Part shown: positions 42,815-51,661 of the stretch, one piece after another
Position numbering within the stretch: position 1 is the stretch's first letter
Layout: each line of letters begins with the position of its first letter
Origin: Acidipropionibacterium acidipropionici
Lineage (GTDB): Bacteria; Actinomycetota; Actinomycetes; Propionibacteriales; Propionibacteriaceae
Direction of reading: 5' to 3'
Length of the DNA stretch: 64,000 nucleotides
Assembly: GCF_001441165.1 (NCBI RefSeq)
Contig: NZ_CP013126.1
Coordinates: 2,199,551 to 2,263,550, forward strand
Notes under the pieces: generated by a model
Seen by the model: only the letters and a program-made list of their open reading frames with translations
What the model was told of the DNA's origin: nothing
Database searches by the model: none
Program-made: the position numbers and the translations under genes

Positions 42815-44053
42815 CTATTTCGCGTACTGCTTCGCGACTGAGGTGTCTCCCTGGGCCAGGACGTTGAACAGCTCCTTGCACTTCGTCCTGTCCCACAGCA
42901 CGGAGGAGCCGGCGGAGGTGTAGGCGTTGGAGTCGGAGACCGGGACGGTCATCTTGATCCCGTTCGACCCGGTCACCTTCAGCATGCCGAGGCCCGCCCT
43001 GCCCATCGTCAGCACCGAGGTGTTGTCGCCCCGCCGGATGGCGCCGGCTGCCGCCATGTTGACCTTCCAGTAGCGCACCGGGTTGATGAGGGTCCACGGT
43101 GTGAGGACCTTCTTGGCCACCTTGCCGATGACCTCCTGCTGGCGTTTGACGCGGCCGAGATCGCCGAGGGCGTCGGCCTTGCGCATCCGCACGTAGCCGA
43201 GGGCGGTGATGCCGTCGAGGTCTTGGCATCCCGCCTTGAGGTTGGTGTGGGAGTCCTTGTCGACCATGGGCTTGTCCAGGCAGATATTGACCCCGCCGAC
43301 CGCGTCCACCATGTTGACGAAGCCGCCGAAGCCGATCTCCAGGTAGCCGTCCATCCGCAGCCCGGTGGCCTGTTCGACGGTCTGCATGAGTAGCGGTGCG
43401 CCGCCGATCGAGTACGCCGCATTGAGCTTGTTCCGGCCGTGCCCGGGGATCGGCACGTAGGAGTCCCGGGGCAGCGAGATGAGCACGCTGCTTCCCGACG
43501 GCGGGGTGTAGAGGATGAGCATGGTGTCGGTGCGGGTGCCCGCCTCGGTCCCGGTGCCGAGCTTTCGCTGCTCGGCCTCGGTGAGGTCGTCGCGGCGGTC
43601 GCTGCCGACCAGGAGGGTGGCCGTTCCCGGCTGCTGTGCGGGACGGTCGCCGTCGGGAGTCGCCTTCACGGTGTCGGACCTGACAAGGGCGATGACGGGT
43701 ACCACGAGGAGCCAGACGAGCCACAGCACCAGCAGCCGGACGATGATCCGTCCGACCCGGGGCCGGCGTCGCGGCCCGGGCCGGCGCGGTGGCCGGCCTC
43801 CGGGCGGGGGTGACGCCGGGGGCCGCCCGCCACCCGCGGTGCGCCTTGGCCGGTCGGTCCTGGGCCCGGCGGGCCGGGACTGGCTGGTGCGCAGCGGCGG
43901 ATATGCCTTCGGGGATGCGGTTCCGGGACGACGGCGGGAGGAGCCGCGGACCGGGGGCGAGTCGACGCGGGTCTTCTCCGCCTCGGTCTCCTCGTCCCCG
44001 TACAGCCAGTCCAGATCCTCCTGGCGGGATTCGTCGTCTCGTCGTTCGGCCAT
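42815..44053 (-). CDS. LytR-CpsA-Psr (LCP) cell-wall ligase
   Basis: A 412-residue membrane-anchored enzyme that transfers undecaprenyl-linked glycopolymers to peptidoglycan. Layout: acidic then Pro/Arg-rich cytoplasmic tail (1-100), one TM helix (about 105-127, 'LLVLWLVWLLVVPVIALV'), then the extracellular LCP domain with 'TRTDTMLILY', 'SLPRDSYVPIPG', 'KLNAAYSIGG' and 'LGRVKRQQEVI' (the Arg and Asp residues that bind the lipid pyrophosphate). ATG 44053 was chosen because TACCCT ends 7 nt upstream; in-frame starts at 44077 and beyond exist. Equivalent in position to Rv3267. Confidence 0.88.
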   Translation of the reverse strand: MAERRDDESRQEDLDWLYGDEETEAEKTRVDSPPVRGSSRRRPGTASPKAYPPLRTSQSRPAGPRTDRPRRTAGGGRPPASPPPGGRPPRRPGPRRRPRVGRIIVRLLVLWLVWLLVVPVIALVRSDTVKATPDGDRPAQQPGTATLLVGSDRRDDLTEAEQRKLGTGTEAGTRTDTMLILYTPPSGSSVLISLPRDSYVPIPGHGRNKLNAAYSIGGAPLLMQTVEQATGLRMDGYLEIGFGGFVNMVDAVGGVNICLDKPMVDKDSHTNLKAGCQDLDGITALGYVRMRKADALGDLGRVKRQQEVIGKVAKKVLTPWTLINPVRYWKVNMAAAGAIRRGDNTSVLTMGRAGLGMLKVTGSNGIKMTVPVSDSNAYTSAGSSVLWDRTKCKELFNVLAQGDTSVAKQYAK

Positions 44054-44060
44054 GCGGCTC

Positions 44061-44066
44061 AGGGTA
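44061..44066 (-). promoter_or_regulatory. Leaderless -10 box for LCP gene
   Basis: On the minus strand TACCCT ends 7 nt before ATG 44053. Confidence 0.45.
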
Positions 44067-44150
44067 GTGCGCTTCATGCCACGACCGCCTGTGACACGAC
44101 CGCGGCGGCCCGGGGAGGCGGCGCCCGGCGGGTCGGCACGGGCCGACTGG

Positions 44151-44156
44151 CACAAT
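44151..44156 (+). promoter_or_regulatory. Leaderless -10 box for GT2 gene
   Basis: CACAAT ends 7 nt before ATG 44164. Confidence 0.4.
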
Positions 44157-44163
44157 GGGCGCC

Positions 44164-45210
44164 ATGTCTGCTCATCTCGCCCCTCCGGTCAGCATCGTGA
44201 TGCCGGTTCGTGAGGAGGAGAGATATCTCGCCTCCTCGGTCGACGGAATCCTGGCCCAGGGATATCCGGGTGAGATGGAGGTGATTCTTGTCGTAGCGCC
44301 CGGCCGGGACGCCACCCAGCAGATCGCCGAGCGGCTGGCTGCCGCCGACGCCCGGATCCGGGTGGTGCCCAATCCGGGGGCGACCACCCCCAAGGCCCTC
44401 AATCTCGGTGTGGCGGCCGCCTCCCACGACATCATCGTGCGCGTCGACGCGCACGGGGAGCTGGCCCCCGAGTACATCGCCACTGCTGTGGAGCTGCTGG
44501 AGCGCACCGGTGCCGCGAATGTGGGCGGGGTGATGGACGCCCGCGGCCGGACGGCCTTCGAGCAGGCGGTGGCGGTGGCGTACACCTCCCGACTCGGGCT
44601 GGGAGGCTCCTCCTTCCACCTCGCGGCGTCTCCGGAGGGGCCGGCGGAGACCGTCTTCCTGGGGGTGTTCCGCAAGAAGGATCTCGAGGCCGTCGGCGGG
44701 TTCGACCCCACCTTCGACCGGGCGCAGGACTGGGAGCTCAACTATCGGCTGCGTCGTTCGGGCAGACAGGTGTGGTTCAGTCCACGGCTCAAGGTGACCT
44801 ACCGTCCGCGGTCCAGTGTCAAGGCCCTGGCCCGCCAGTTCTTCCGCACCGGTCAGTGGCGCCGCGAGGTGATGAGGCATCACCGGGACTCGGTCAGCCT
44901 GCGGTATCTCGTCGCCCCGGCCACGGTCGCCGCCTGTGCGGCCGGTGCGGGTCTGGGCGTGGCCGGGGCGGTACGGGCGATGAGCGGACGGGGCCGGGGG
45001 ATGCTGTTCGGCTGGGCACTGCCGGTGGGCTATCTGGCGGCGATGGGCCTGGGATCCGCCCTGATGCCCCGGCAGATGCCCAAGGACGTGCGGGCCAGGC
45101 TGCCCCTGGTGCTCGCGGTGATGCACTTCAGCTGGGGAACCGGCTTCCTCATCGGGCTGCGGCCCTCCCGCGACGAGTCGGCCTCCGACGACGCGCCGTT
45201 GATGGAGTGA
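44164..45210 (+). CDS. Family 2 glycosyltransferase with C-terminal membrane helices
   Basis: A 348-residue inverting GT-A glycosyltransferase. 'SIVMPVREEERYL' opens the nucleotide-sugar fold, 'IIVRVDAHGEL' holds the metal-binding DxD-like motif, and 'FDPTFDRAQDWELNYRLRR' carries the acceptor-side base (ED/QD...RxR). Two or three hydrophobic segments follow after residue 250. Sugar and acceptor are unknown. Sitting between the LCP ligase and GDP-mannose genes, it probably builds a cell-wall or capsular glycan. Confidence 0.85.
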   Translation: MSAHLAPPVSIVMPVREEERYLASSVDGILAQGYPGEMEVILVVAPGRDATQQIAERLAAADARIRVVPNPGATTPKALNLGVAAASHDIIVRVDAHGELAPEYIATAVELLERTGAANVGGVMDARGRTAFEQAVAVAYTSRLGLGGSSFHLAASPEGPAETVFLGVFRKKDLEAVGGFDPTFDRAQDWELNYRLRRSGRQVWFSPRLKVTYRPRSSVKALARQFFRTGQWRREVMRHHRDSVSLRYLVAPATVAACAAGAGLGVAGAVRAMSGRGRGMLFGWALPVGYLAAMGLGSALMPRQMPKDVRARLPLVLAVMHFSWGTGFLIGLRPSRDESASDDAPLME

Positions 45211-45213
45211 GGT

Positions 45214-45984
45214 TCAGGACGCGATCTCCGCACCCTCCTGGTCGGCCAGCGCCGCGGGGGTGCTGCCGTCCAGCATCTCGTCGACGAGGATGAGGGATCC
45301 GGATCCGGTCAGGCAGCCCGTCAGGAGAAGGGCCAGGTCCATGGGCGGGGGAGCGGTGGCCACCAGCATGCGCCGGTCGATCGGGAGGACGGCGGCCAGG
45401 TCGGCCTCGCTGAGCGACGCCGTCCCCTCCATCCTCGCGGTGGTGGGCCGTGCGCAGGCCGGTGCCGGCATCTCGTCGGGCATCGCCAGGGCGTCGCTGA
45501 AGTCGATGGCCCCGGGTGCGGGGTTGCGGCACGCCCCGCCGAGCGGGGCCAGTGAGCACTGCACCAACGGCACCCTCGGGTCGCTGCCGGAGGGGTCGGG
45601 GCCGCTCACATCCAGATCGGTGGGGGCATCCGAGGGCCCCCGACCGACCAATGGCACGACGCCGGCCCACCAGCAGGACAGCAGCCAGGTGAGGCTGACC
45701 CAGTGGAGCGGGTGGCGCGCGAGAAGAGGCAGGCCCACACGGTCTCCGGGGGCGATCCCCTCCTCGGTGAGCAGGTGGACGGTCTTGGCCACCCAGCTGC
45801 CGACGGTGCGCCCCGACAGTTCCACCCGATCCCGGCCGCGGTACCAGGTGATCAGGGGAGCAGCCTCCAGACGCCGTCGCTCCAGGGCGGCTACCGGTCC
45901 GCGGGGGCCGAGGCCCGATGCGGGACCGGATCCGCGGTTCGATGTCGGGCCGGAGCCCGAGGGGGTGGGTGAGAGCTGAACCAT
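45214..45984 (-). CDS. TIGR03089-family (truncated acyl-adenylate-like) protein
   Basis: A 256-residue protein resembling the N-terminal part of ANL adenylating enzymes ('ITWYRGRDRVELSGRTVGSWVAKTVHLLTEEGIAPGDRVGLPLL') but lacking the P-loop SGTTG and the C-terminal domain, so it should not adenylate. This fits TIGR03089, found beside LCP genes in many actinobacteria (Rv3268). Function is unknown. ATG 45984 was picked because CACAAT ends 7 nt upstream, and that box abuts the first TGTGAC-GGA-GTCACA site. Starts at 45993 or 46035 would lie inside the operator array. Confidence 0.7.
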   Translation of the reverse strand: MVQLSPTPSGSGPTSNRGSGPASGLGPRGPVAALERRRLEAAPLITWYRGRDRVELSGRTVGSWVAKTVHLLTEEGIAPGDRVGLPLLARHPLHWVSLTWLLSCWWAGVVPLVGRGPSDAPTDLDVSGPDPSGSDPRVPLVQCSLAPLGGACRNPAPGAIDFSDALAMPDEMPAPACARPTTARMEGTASLSEADLAAVLPIDRRMLVATAPPPMDLALLLTGCLTGSGSLILVDEMLDGSTPAALADQEGAEIAS

Positions 45985-45991
45985 GTGGTCC

Positions 45992-45997
45992 ATTGTG
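45992..45997 (-). promoter_or_regulatory. Leaderless -10 box for TIGR03089 gene
   Basis: On the minus strand CACAAT ends 7 nt before ATG 45984. Its first four bases are part of operator site 1. Confidence 0.4.
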
Positions 45998-46083
45998 ACG
46001 GAGTCACATCCTGCTCGGCATTGTGACGGAGTCACATCCCGCTCGGCATTGTGACGGAGTCACATCCCTGTCGGCATTGTGAC
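45994..46083. promoter_or_regulatory. Operator array: three TGTGAC-GGA-GTCACA sites plus a half site, 28-bp period
   Basis: Identical 15-bp palindromes stand at 45994-46008, 46022-46036 and 46050-46064; TGTGAC alone recurs at 46078-46083. Spacers are near-identical (TCCTGCTCGGCAT and variants), so it is a 28-bp tandem repeat. It lies between the divergent TIGR03089 and manC genes. Confidence 0.7.
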
Positions 46084-46136
46084 GGGGCCTCCGGCGGGTC
46101 CTGGCCGGATCCGGGAGGGACGCGGGTGCGGCCGGT

Positions 46137-46142
46137 TAGCCT
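46137..46142 (+). promoter_or_regulatory. Leaderless -10 box for manC
   Basis: TAGCCT ends 6 nt before ATG 46149. Confidence 0.5.
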
Positions 46143-46148
46143 GGATGC

Positions 46149-47225
46149 ATGCGTCACGTACTCATCATCGCCGGCGGTTCGGGCACCCGGTTGTGGCCTC
46201 TGTCGAGGCAGGGCGAGCCCAAGCAGCTTCTCGATCTCATCGACGGTCTGAGCCTGCTGAGGATGTCCTACGAGCGGGTCCGGGGGCTCGTCTCCGACGA
46301 CAACATCCTGGTCTGCACGGGAGCCGACTACGCCGACGTGGTCGCCTCCCAGCTGCCCGAGCTCCCTCGCGGCAACATCCTCGGCGAGCCCGTCGGAAGG
46401 GACTCCCTCAACGCGGTGGCGTGGCCGGCCGCCCTGATCGCCGACAAGGACCCGGACGCGGTGATCGCCACGGTCACGGCCGATCACATCATCCGGCCGG
46501 TGGCCGACTTCCGGACGGCCCTGGACCGCGCCTTCTCCCTCGCCGAGCAGGAGTCCGACGCGATGGTGACCTTCGGCGTCGTGCCCACCGAACCCAACAC
46601 GGGCTACGGATATCTGCACCGCGGCCTGCGGCTCCCGGGCGGCCAGGGGGCCTGCGAGGTCCTGGAATTCGCGGAGAAGCCGAGCCCCGAGCTGGCCCGC
46701 AGGTATCTGGACTCGGGGGAGTACTGGTGGAACTCGGGGATGTTCGTGTGGCGGGCCGCCACCCTTCTCGACGTCCTGGCGGAGCTGCGGCCGACGACCC
46801 GCGCCGCCATCGACGAGCTCGTCGCCGATCCCGCACGGCTGGCCGAGATCTACCCCCGCCTGGAGAAGATCTCGGTGGACTTCGCGGTGATGGAACCGGT
46901 CTCCCGCGGACGCGCCGATGCGCGGGTGGTGGCCGTTCCGCTGGACATCCAGTGGTACGACGTCGGCTCCTTCGAGACCCTGGCCCCGCACCTGCCCGAC
47001 GACCGTCACGGCAACCACGTCAGGGGCCTGACGGTCAGCCTCGACGCCGACGGCAACCTGTTGATCAACCAGCGCCCCAACGCGGTGCTGGCGGTGGCCG
47101 GGCTGCACCGGATGGCGGTGGTGACCACTGATCGGGCCACCCTGGTGGTGCCCCTCGCCGACTCCCAGCGGGTCAAGGCGCTGGTCGCCGAGGTGGCCGC
47201 CCAGGTCGGCGGGGAGTTCGCGTGA
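46149..47225 (+). CDS. manC: Mannose-1-phosphate guanylyltransferase
   Basis: A 358-residue nucleotidyltransferase making GDP-mannose from GTP and mannose-1-phosphate. 'IIAGGSGTRLWPLSRQGEPKQ' is the pyrophosphorylase signature, 'TVTADHIIRP' the metal-binding region, 'EFAEKPSPELA' the sugar-phosphate loop, and 'WNSGMFVWRA' is diagnostic of mannose-1-P guanylyltransferases. There is no C-terminal isomerase domain. GDP-mannose feeds mannosylated lipids and glycans assembled by neighbouring envelope genes. Possibly controlled through the operator array immediately upstream. Corresponds to ManB (Rv3264c). Confidence 0.9.
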   Translation: MRHVLIIAGGSGTRLWPLSRQGEPKQLLDLIDGLSLLRMSYERVRGLVSDDNILVCTGADYADVVASQLPELPRGNILGEPVGRDSLNAVAWPAALIADKDPDAVIATVTADHIIRPVADFRTALDRAFSLAEQESDAMVTFGVVPTEPNTGYGYLHRGLRLPGGQGACEVLEFAEKPSPELARRYLDSGEYWWNSGMFVWRAATLLDVLAELRPTTRAAIDELVADPARLAEIYPRLEKISVDFAVMEPVSRGRADARVVAVPLDIQWYDVGSFETLAPHLPDDRHGNHVRGLTVSLDADGNLLINQRPNAVLAVAGLHRMAVVTTDRATLVVPLADSQRVKALVAEVAAQVGGEFA

Positions 47226-47270
47226 GCCGCATGATCGCCGGATCGGCCGACTCCACGGGGAGGTGGTGAG

Positions 47271-47762
47271 ATGCACGCCGTGCTCGAGCGGATGCGTCGG
47301 GCCAGGGAGCCCTTCGCCTGGCTGATGCTCATCGTCTCGTGCAGTTTCGTGGCCGTCTTCGTCACCGACTTCTGCTGGTCGGTGTTCCATGAGGGGGCCG
47401 GGCTGTTCGAGACCGCCCGTCGCGGTTCCGGAAGCTCGCTGGGCATCAGCGCCCTGGCGGTCACCGTCGCCGCGGTACTGCTGTGCCGGCTCGTCTCACC
47501 GTCCACCTCGCACGCCCGCCTCATCGGTGAGTTGGTGGCCGCCGTGGTCTCGGCCTCGGCCCTGGTCGACCTCACGCTGGCGGTGCTGGCAGCCGTCGAC
47601 GCCCCAGGCGGCGTCTTCGGGGTGGTCGTGGGCCTCATCGGCAACCTGCTGGTGGTGGCGGTCAAGGTGGCCGCCGCGGCCGCACTCATCGCACTGTCCC
47701 GGGTCCGCGACGACCCGGCCGGCGACGAGACGCCGGAGCCGGCCGGGTCATCGCAACCCTGA
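47271..47762 (+). CDS. Hypothetical four-helix membrane protein
   Basis: A 163-residue protein with about four hydrophobic helices (about 15-35, 57-75, 83-105, 113-140) and a short acidic C-terminal tail. No family is recognised. It begins 45 bp after manC on the same strand, with GGGGAGGTGG just before ATG 47271, so co-transcription with manC is likely. A role in the envelope is only suggested by position. Confidence 0.65.
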   Translation: MHAVLERMRRAREPFAWLMLIVSCSFVAVFVTDFCWSVFHEGAGLFETARRGSGSSLGISALAVTVAAVLLCRLVSPSTSHARLIGELVAAVVSASALVDLTLAVLAAVDAPGGVFGVVVGLIGNLLVVAVKVAAAAALIALSRVRDDPAGDETPEPAGSSQP

Positions 47763-47902
47763 TCCCGCGCCTTCCGGGCTTCACCTCAGGGCGGAATCGC
47801 GGCGAACCCGCGGAGCCGACCGGCAGGCTGTGCACCGAGGCGTCCCCCAACCGGGTGATTCGCGGGTGGGCGAACCGTGCCACAAGGTGAACCACACCCG
47901 TG

Positions 47903-47908
47903 TAACTT
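47903..47908 (+). promoter_or_regulatory. Candidate -10 box of whiB
   Basis: TAACTT in TGTAACTTGG, 45 nt before ATG 47954. The whiB message would be leadered, with AAGGAG at 47943-47948. Confidence 0.35.
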
Positions 47909-47953
47909 GGGCGCCACGTGAGAAGCGCTGATATCGGAGCCCAAGGAGTTCGC

Positions 47954-48211
47954 ATGGAGGAGATGTTCCAGGTGCTGGTCGGCACCGACGACGAAGCCAT
48001 GTCGTGGCAGGCCCGTTCCCTGTGCGCCCAGACCGATCCGGAGGCCTTCTTCCCTGAGAAGGGCGGATCGACACGCGAGGCCAAGCAGATCTGCGAGCAC
48101 TGCGAGGTGCGCGCCGAATGCCTCGACTACGCACTGGCCAATGACGAGAGATTCGGCATCTGGGGAGGGCTCTCCGAGATGGAGCGCCGCCGATTGAGGC
48201 GCGGCGCCTGA
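47954..48211 (+). CDS. WhiB-family iron-sulfur transcription factor (WhiB2-like)
   Basis: An 85-residue WhiB protein. Four Cys ligate a [4Fe-4S] cluster: one in 'SLCAQTDPEAFFPEKG', then 'ICEHCEVRAECLDYA' (C-x2-C-x5-C). The GVWGG-type turn reads 'GIWGGLSEMERRRLRR', with a basic tail for DNA contact. Length and position beside the Rv3259/Rv3258c/manB homologues identify it as the WhiB2/WhmD group, which controls septation and cell division in mycobacteria and Streptomyces. AAGGAG lies 5 nt before ATG. Confidence 0.92.
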   Translation: MEEMFQVLVGTDDEAMSWQARSLCAQTDPEAFFPEKGGSTREAKQICEHCEVRAECLDYALANDERFGIWGGLSEMERRRLRRGA

Positions 48212-48346
48212 TCGTGCGCTCCGCCGCACACCTATGCTCGACCCCGGAGATCTTCCCGTAGCCTTGGGCGGGCCGCTGCCAGTGCATCGGCCCTGGGCCG
48301 CGGCACGGATCCCAGTGGAGTTCCGAGAGTCAGGTGAGCCAGCATC

Positions 48347-51300
48347 GTGAATGATCAGACCGGAGACGCGCCCATCGGCCCCGCCCCGGGTGGCGGGGAG
48401 GGGCCTCGCACCGCCGAGGGCCTCACCGACTGGAGCATCCCGGTCGTGCCGTCGCTCCCGGTGAAGCAGGAGGACTGGGCGTGGGCGCACGAGCGTCGGC
48501 CCGAGCCTCCCACCCGGGTGTCGCCCGAGCAGGTCGCCGCCGTGCTCATCGTCCATCAGGCCGGGGAGTGGCTGGGCCGCGCTCTCGCCCGACTCGCCGG
48601 TCTGGCGGACCGCCCCGGGGTGACCATCGCCGTCGACATGGGCTCGGAGGACGAGTCCGCCGATCTGCTGGCCTCCGCGCAGCGCGACGGCCTCATCGAG
48701 GATGTGCTGCACACCCCCGGCGACCGGACCCCCGGCGAGGGGGTGGCATCGGCCGTCGCGATACTGCCCGATGACATCACCCACCTGTGGATCCTCCACG
48801 ACGACCTCGAGCTCACCCCGGACAGCCTCCATCAGATGCTCGTCGAGGTGTCGCGTGCGCCGATGGCCGACGTCGCCTTCCCCACTCTGCTGCGCCCGGC
48901 CATGCGCAACTACCCGGAGTTCATCGAGGAGCAGGGGCAGACCCTCAGCACCACCGGTGCCCGGGTGCTGCCGGTGGTCGACCGCGGCGACATCGACCAG
49001 CACCAGGGCGAGCCCGTCCGGGTGCTGGGCGGTTCCACCGCCGGCATGTTCATCTCCCTGAAGGCCTGGCGGCGGGTCGGAGGGTTCGATCCCGCGGTGC
49101 CACTGTTCCGCGACGGCGTCGAGTTCGGATGGCGGGCCAATGAGGCCGGCCTGGTGGTGCGCACCGCGCCGAGCTGCGCGATCCACCACCGGCAGGCCGG
49201 ACGCGGATGGGAGAGGGACTCTGTGCTGGCCGAGCGCCCCGATCTCACCGACCGTCTGGTGGGCATGCGGATGGTCGCGGCCCGCTCGGAATCGGTGACC
49301 CGGACCAGCCTGGCCCTCATGCTCCAGTGCCTGGTGCGCGCCCTCGTGCTGCTCCTCGGAAAGGCGCCCGGCAGGGCCGCCGACGAGCTCCGGGCCGGCA
49401 CCCGGCTGTGGCGGACAAGGTCGCAGACGGCCGCGATGGCCGAAAGGATCAGCACCTTCCGGCAGAGCTGCGATCCCGACGACGTCGCCCACACGGCCCG
49501 CCTGCTGCCGACCCACCGCCGAATGTGGCGCAGGATCGCCGACCAGTTCGCCGGAGACGTCTCCGACCGGCTGCACCCGGGGCGCGACTCCGACCTCGGC
49601 ACCTCCATCGACGAGCTGACCGCCGACGACGACTTCGCCGGCCGCGAGCACCACACCGTCCTCAACCCGTACACCGTCATGGTGGTGGGCATGCTGCTCC
49701 TGGGGGTCGTCGCCGGCCGCTCGCTGTTCGGCTCCGGCTCCGCCGTGTCCTCCTGGCTGGCCCCCGCCCCCGGCGGGCTCTCCGGGGCCTGGTCGGCCTG
49801 GCTGGCAGCGGTGCCGGGCCAGCTTGGAGGCTCCTCACCGTGGCTGGGCGTCGCCGCACTGGGGTCGGTGATCACCGTCGGCCAGCCCGAGGTCTTCGCA
49901 CGGGCGTGCCTGCTCCTGGCCCCTCTGGCGGCCGCCATGTCCGCCCACCGCCTCACTCGACGGGTCCTTGGCCTGGGGGTGCCCGCCGTCCTGGTGGCGT
50001 CGATGTGGGCGCTTCTGCCGGTGATCACCGGCAGCCTGGCCAGGGGATCGATCACCGGCCTCGCGATGGCCGTGGTGACCCCCCAGGTCGCACTGCACAG
50101 CTGGCGGCTGCTGGCACCGGCGACGATCGACGTCGACGAGCTGTGGGGGGCCGGTACCTCCGGCGCTTCGGACCGCTGGCGCAGCGCCGGCGCCGCGGCG
50201 GCCTGGACGGCGATCGCCATCAGTCTGGTACCGGCCAGCTGGGTGATGGTCCTGATCGTCATGGTGGCGGCCCTGCGGGCCGACCGCACGGTGTGGCGAC
50301 AGGTGCTGCTGGTGCTGATCGCACCCCTGGTCGTGGTGAGCCCATGGCTGGTGCGGATCGCCTCGGCGCCGGCCCGTCTCATCACCGGCGCCGATCCGCT
50401 GCTCACCGGGACCTTCGCGCCGCGGGCCGGCCTGTGGGTGCTGCTGGGTGGCGGCGTCAGCGTCGCCGCGGTGCCCGCCTGGGTGAGCCTGGTCGGCGTC
50501 CTGCCCCTGTGGTTCGCGGCCCTGTGGGCCCTCACCTGGCTGCTGCGTCACCGCGGGGCCGAAGGGGCCGCCGGACGCGGTCGGGTGATCGGCACCGCCG
50601 CGGTGTCCCTGCTGGCCTTCCTGGCCGCCGGGATCGCCGCACGTCGACTCGTGCCCCTGTGGGGCACCGAGATTCATCCCGAGATCGAGACCTGGCAGAT
50701 GGTCGGCCTGGGAGGGCTGCTGGCGCTCGTCGCCACGGCCTGGCAGGGGACCCTGCTGGCCGTCCAGGCCGATGACGAGGCCGCCGAGGACCAGGAGTCC
50801 GACCCCGACCGCGCCCCGAGCCTGGGGGAGCTGATGGCCAGGTGGAGTTCCAAGGTGCTGCCGGGGGTGCTGACCGTCGGACTGGTGGCGTCCTGCCTGT
50901 GGTGGGTCGCCGGTGGCGCCGGCCAGCCGCTCCACAGGGTGTCCTCGAAGCTGCCCGCCTATGTCACCGCGGTGCAGGACTCGCCGCGGCGCACCCGGAC
51001 GCTCATGATCCTGGTGCAGGGCGGCGGGACGAGCTGGAACCTCGTCGATTCCCGCAACCCGGGGTGGGGGACCGGCGAGAAGCCGGTGATCTCCACCGAT
51101 CCGCGGATCAGGGCCGACGCGTCCGAGCTCGCCCGAGCGGTGGCGACCGGGGATGTGGGTGAGGATCTCGCCGCCCGGCTCAAGGCCATGGGGGTCGCCC
51201 ACGTGTGGCTGCGGGGTGCGGCCGACGACGTCGTCTCCCAGGTGAGCAACGCGTCCGGGCTGACCTCGGCCAGGGCCGACGCCGACACCACGGTGTGGAG

Positions 51301-51661
51301 TCTGGACGGGGATCCGTCGAGGGCCTGGCTGGTCTCGGGCCGCAGCGTCACGCAGCTGTCGGGGACCGTGCCGTCCGGCTCGGGAGACCGGCGTCTGGTG
51401 ATCGCCGAGCCCCGCGATGACCGTTGGCGGGTGAGCGTCGGAGGGGTCGAGCTCGAGCGCCTGGACGCCGAACCGTCCGGGGGGATCGGGCAGACCTATC
51501 GACTGGGCTCGGCCTCGGGGCCGGTGACCTGGTCGATGCCGAACCAGGGCTGGGTGGTCCTGGTGGAGGTGGGTGCGATGCTCATCCTCATGATCGTTGC
51601 CGGACCGAACGCCTCGCGGCGCGCTCCGGCTCCCCGACGCTCGATGGAGGCGGACAAGTGA
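48347..51661 (+). CDS. Large glycosyltransferase/membrane protein
   Basis: A 1104-residue protein. The N-terminal third is a family 2 GT-A domain ('AVLIVHQAGEWLGRAL', 'VDMGSEDESADLL', 'LWILHDDLELTP' with the metal-binding Asp pair, 'GGSTAGMFISLKAWRRVGGFD', 'EFGWRANEAG'). From about 440 to 860 there are ten or more hydrophobic helices, and the last 230 residues are a soluble, probably extracellular domain. Family members are actinobacterial envelope-glycan transferases; the donor is unknown. GTG 48347 is preceded by a weak CAGGTGAG. It overlaps the DUF5719 gene (GTGA), and the two probably act together. Confidence 0.85.
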   Translation: MNDQTGDAPIGPAPGGGEGPRTAEGLTDWSIPVVPSLPVKQEDWAWAHERRPEPPTRVSPEQVAAVLIVHQAGEWLGRALARLAGLADRPGVTIAVDMGSEDESADLLASAQRDGLIEDVLHTPGDRTPGEGVASAVAILPDDITHLWILHDDLELTPDSLHQMLVEVSRAPMADVAFPTLLRPAMRNYPEFIEEQGQTLSTTGARVLPVVDRGDIDQHQGEPVRVLGGSTAGMFISLKAWRRVGGFDPAVPLFRDGVEFGWRANEAGLVVRTAPSCAIHHRQAGRGWERDSVLAERPDLTDRLVGMRMVAARSESVTRTSLALMLQCLVRALVLLLGKAPGRAADELRAGTRLWRTRSQTAAMAERISTFRQSCDPDDVAHTARLLPTHRRMWRRIADQFAGDVSDRLHPGRDSDLGTSIDELTADDDFAGREHHTVLNPYTVMVVGMLLLGVVAGRSLFGSGSAVSSWLAPAPGGLSGAWSAWLAAVPGQLGGSSPWLGVAALGSVITVGQPEVFARACLLLAPLAAAMSAHRLTRRVLGLGVPAVLVASMWALLPVITGSLARGSITGLAMAVVTPQVALHSWRLLAPATIDVDELWGAGTSGASDRWRSAGAAAAWTAIAISLVPASWVMVLIVMVAALRADRTVWRQVLLVLIAPLVVVSPWLVRIASAPARLITGADPLLTGTFAPRAGLWVLLGGGVSVAAVPAWVSLVGVLPLWFAALWALTWLLRHRGAEGAAGRGRVIGTAAVSLLAFLAAGIAARRLVPLWGTEIHPEIETWQMVGLGGLLALVATAWQGTLLAVQADDEAAEDQESDPDRAPSLGELMARWSSKVLPGVLTVGLVASCLWWVAGGAGQPLHRVSSKLPAYVTAVQDSPRRTRTLMILVQGGGTSWNLVDSRNPGWGTGEKPVISTDPRIRADASELARAVATGDVGEDLAARLKAMGVAHVWLRGAADDVVSQVSNASGLTSARADADTTVWSLDGDPSRAWLVSGRSVTQLSGTVPSGSGDRRLVIAEPRDDRWRVSVGGVELERLDAEPSGGIGQTYRLGSASGPVTWSMPNQGWVVLVEVGAMLILMIVAGPNASRRAPAPRRSMEADK

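Noticed and set aside
45994-46083. CRISPR array
   Set aside because: The 28-bp units are direct tandem copies with no unique spacers between them, only four in number, with no cas genes nearby.
49519-49531. Further copy of the AATGTGGCG repeat end
   Set aside because: GAATGTGGCG occurs inside the large glycosyltransferase gene with no inverted partner within 150 bp; chance match.
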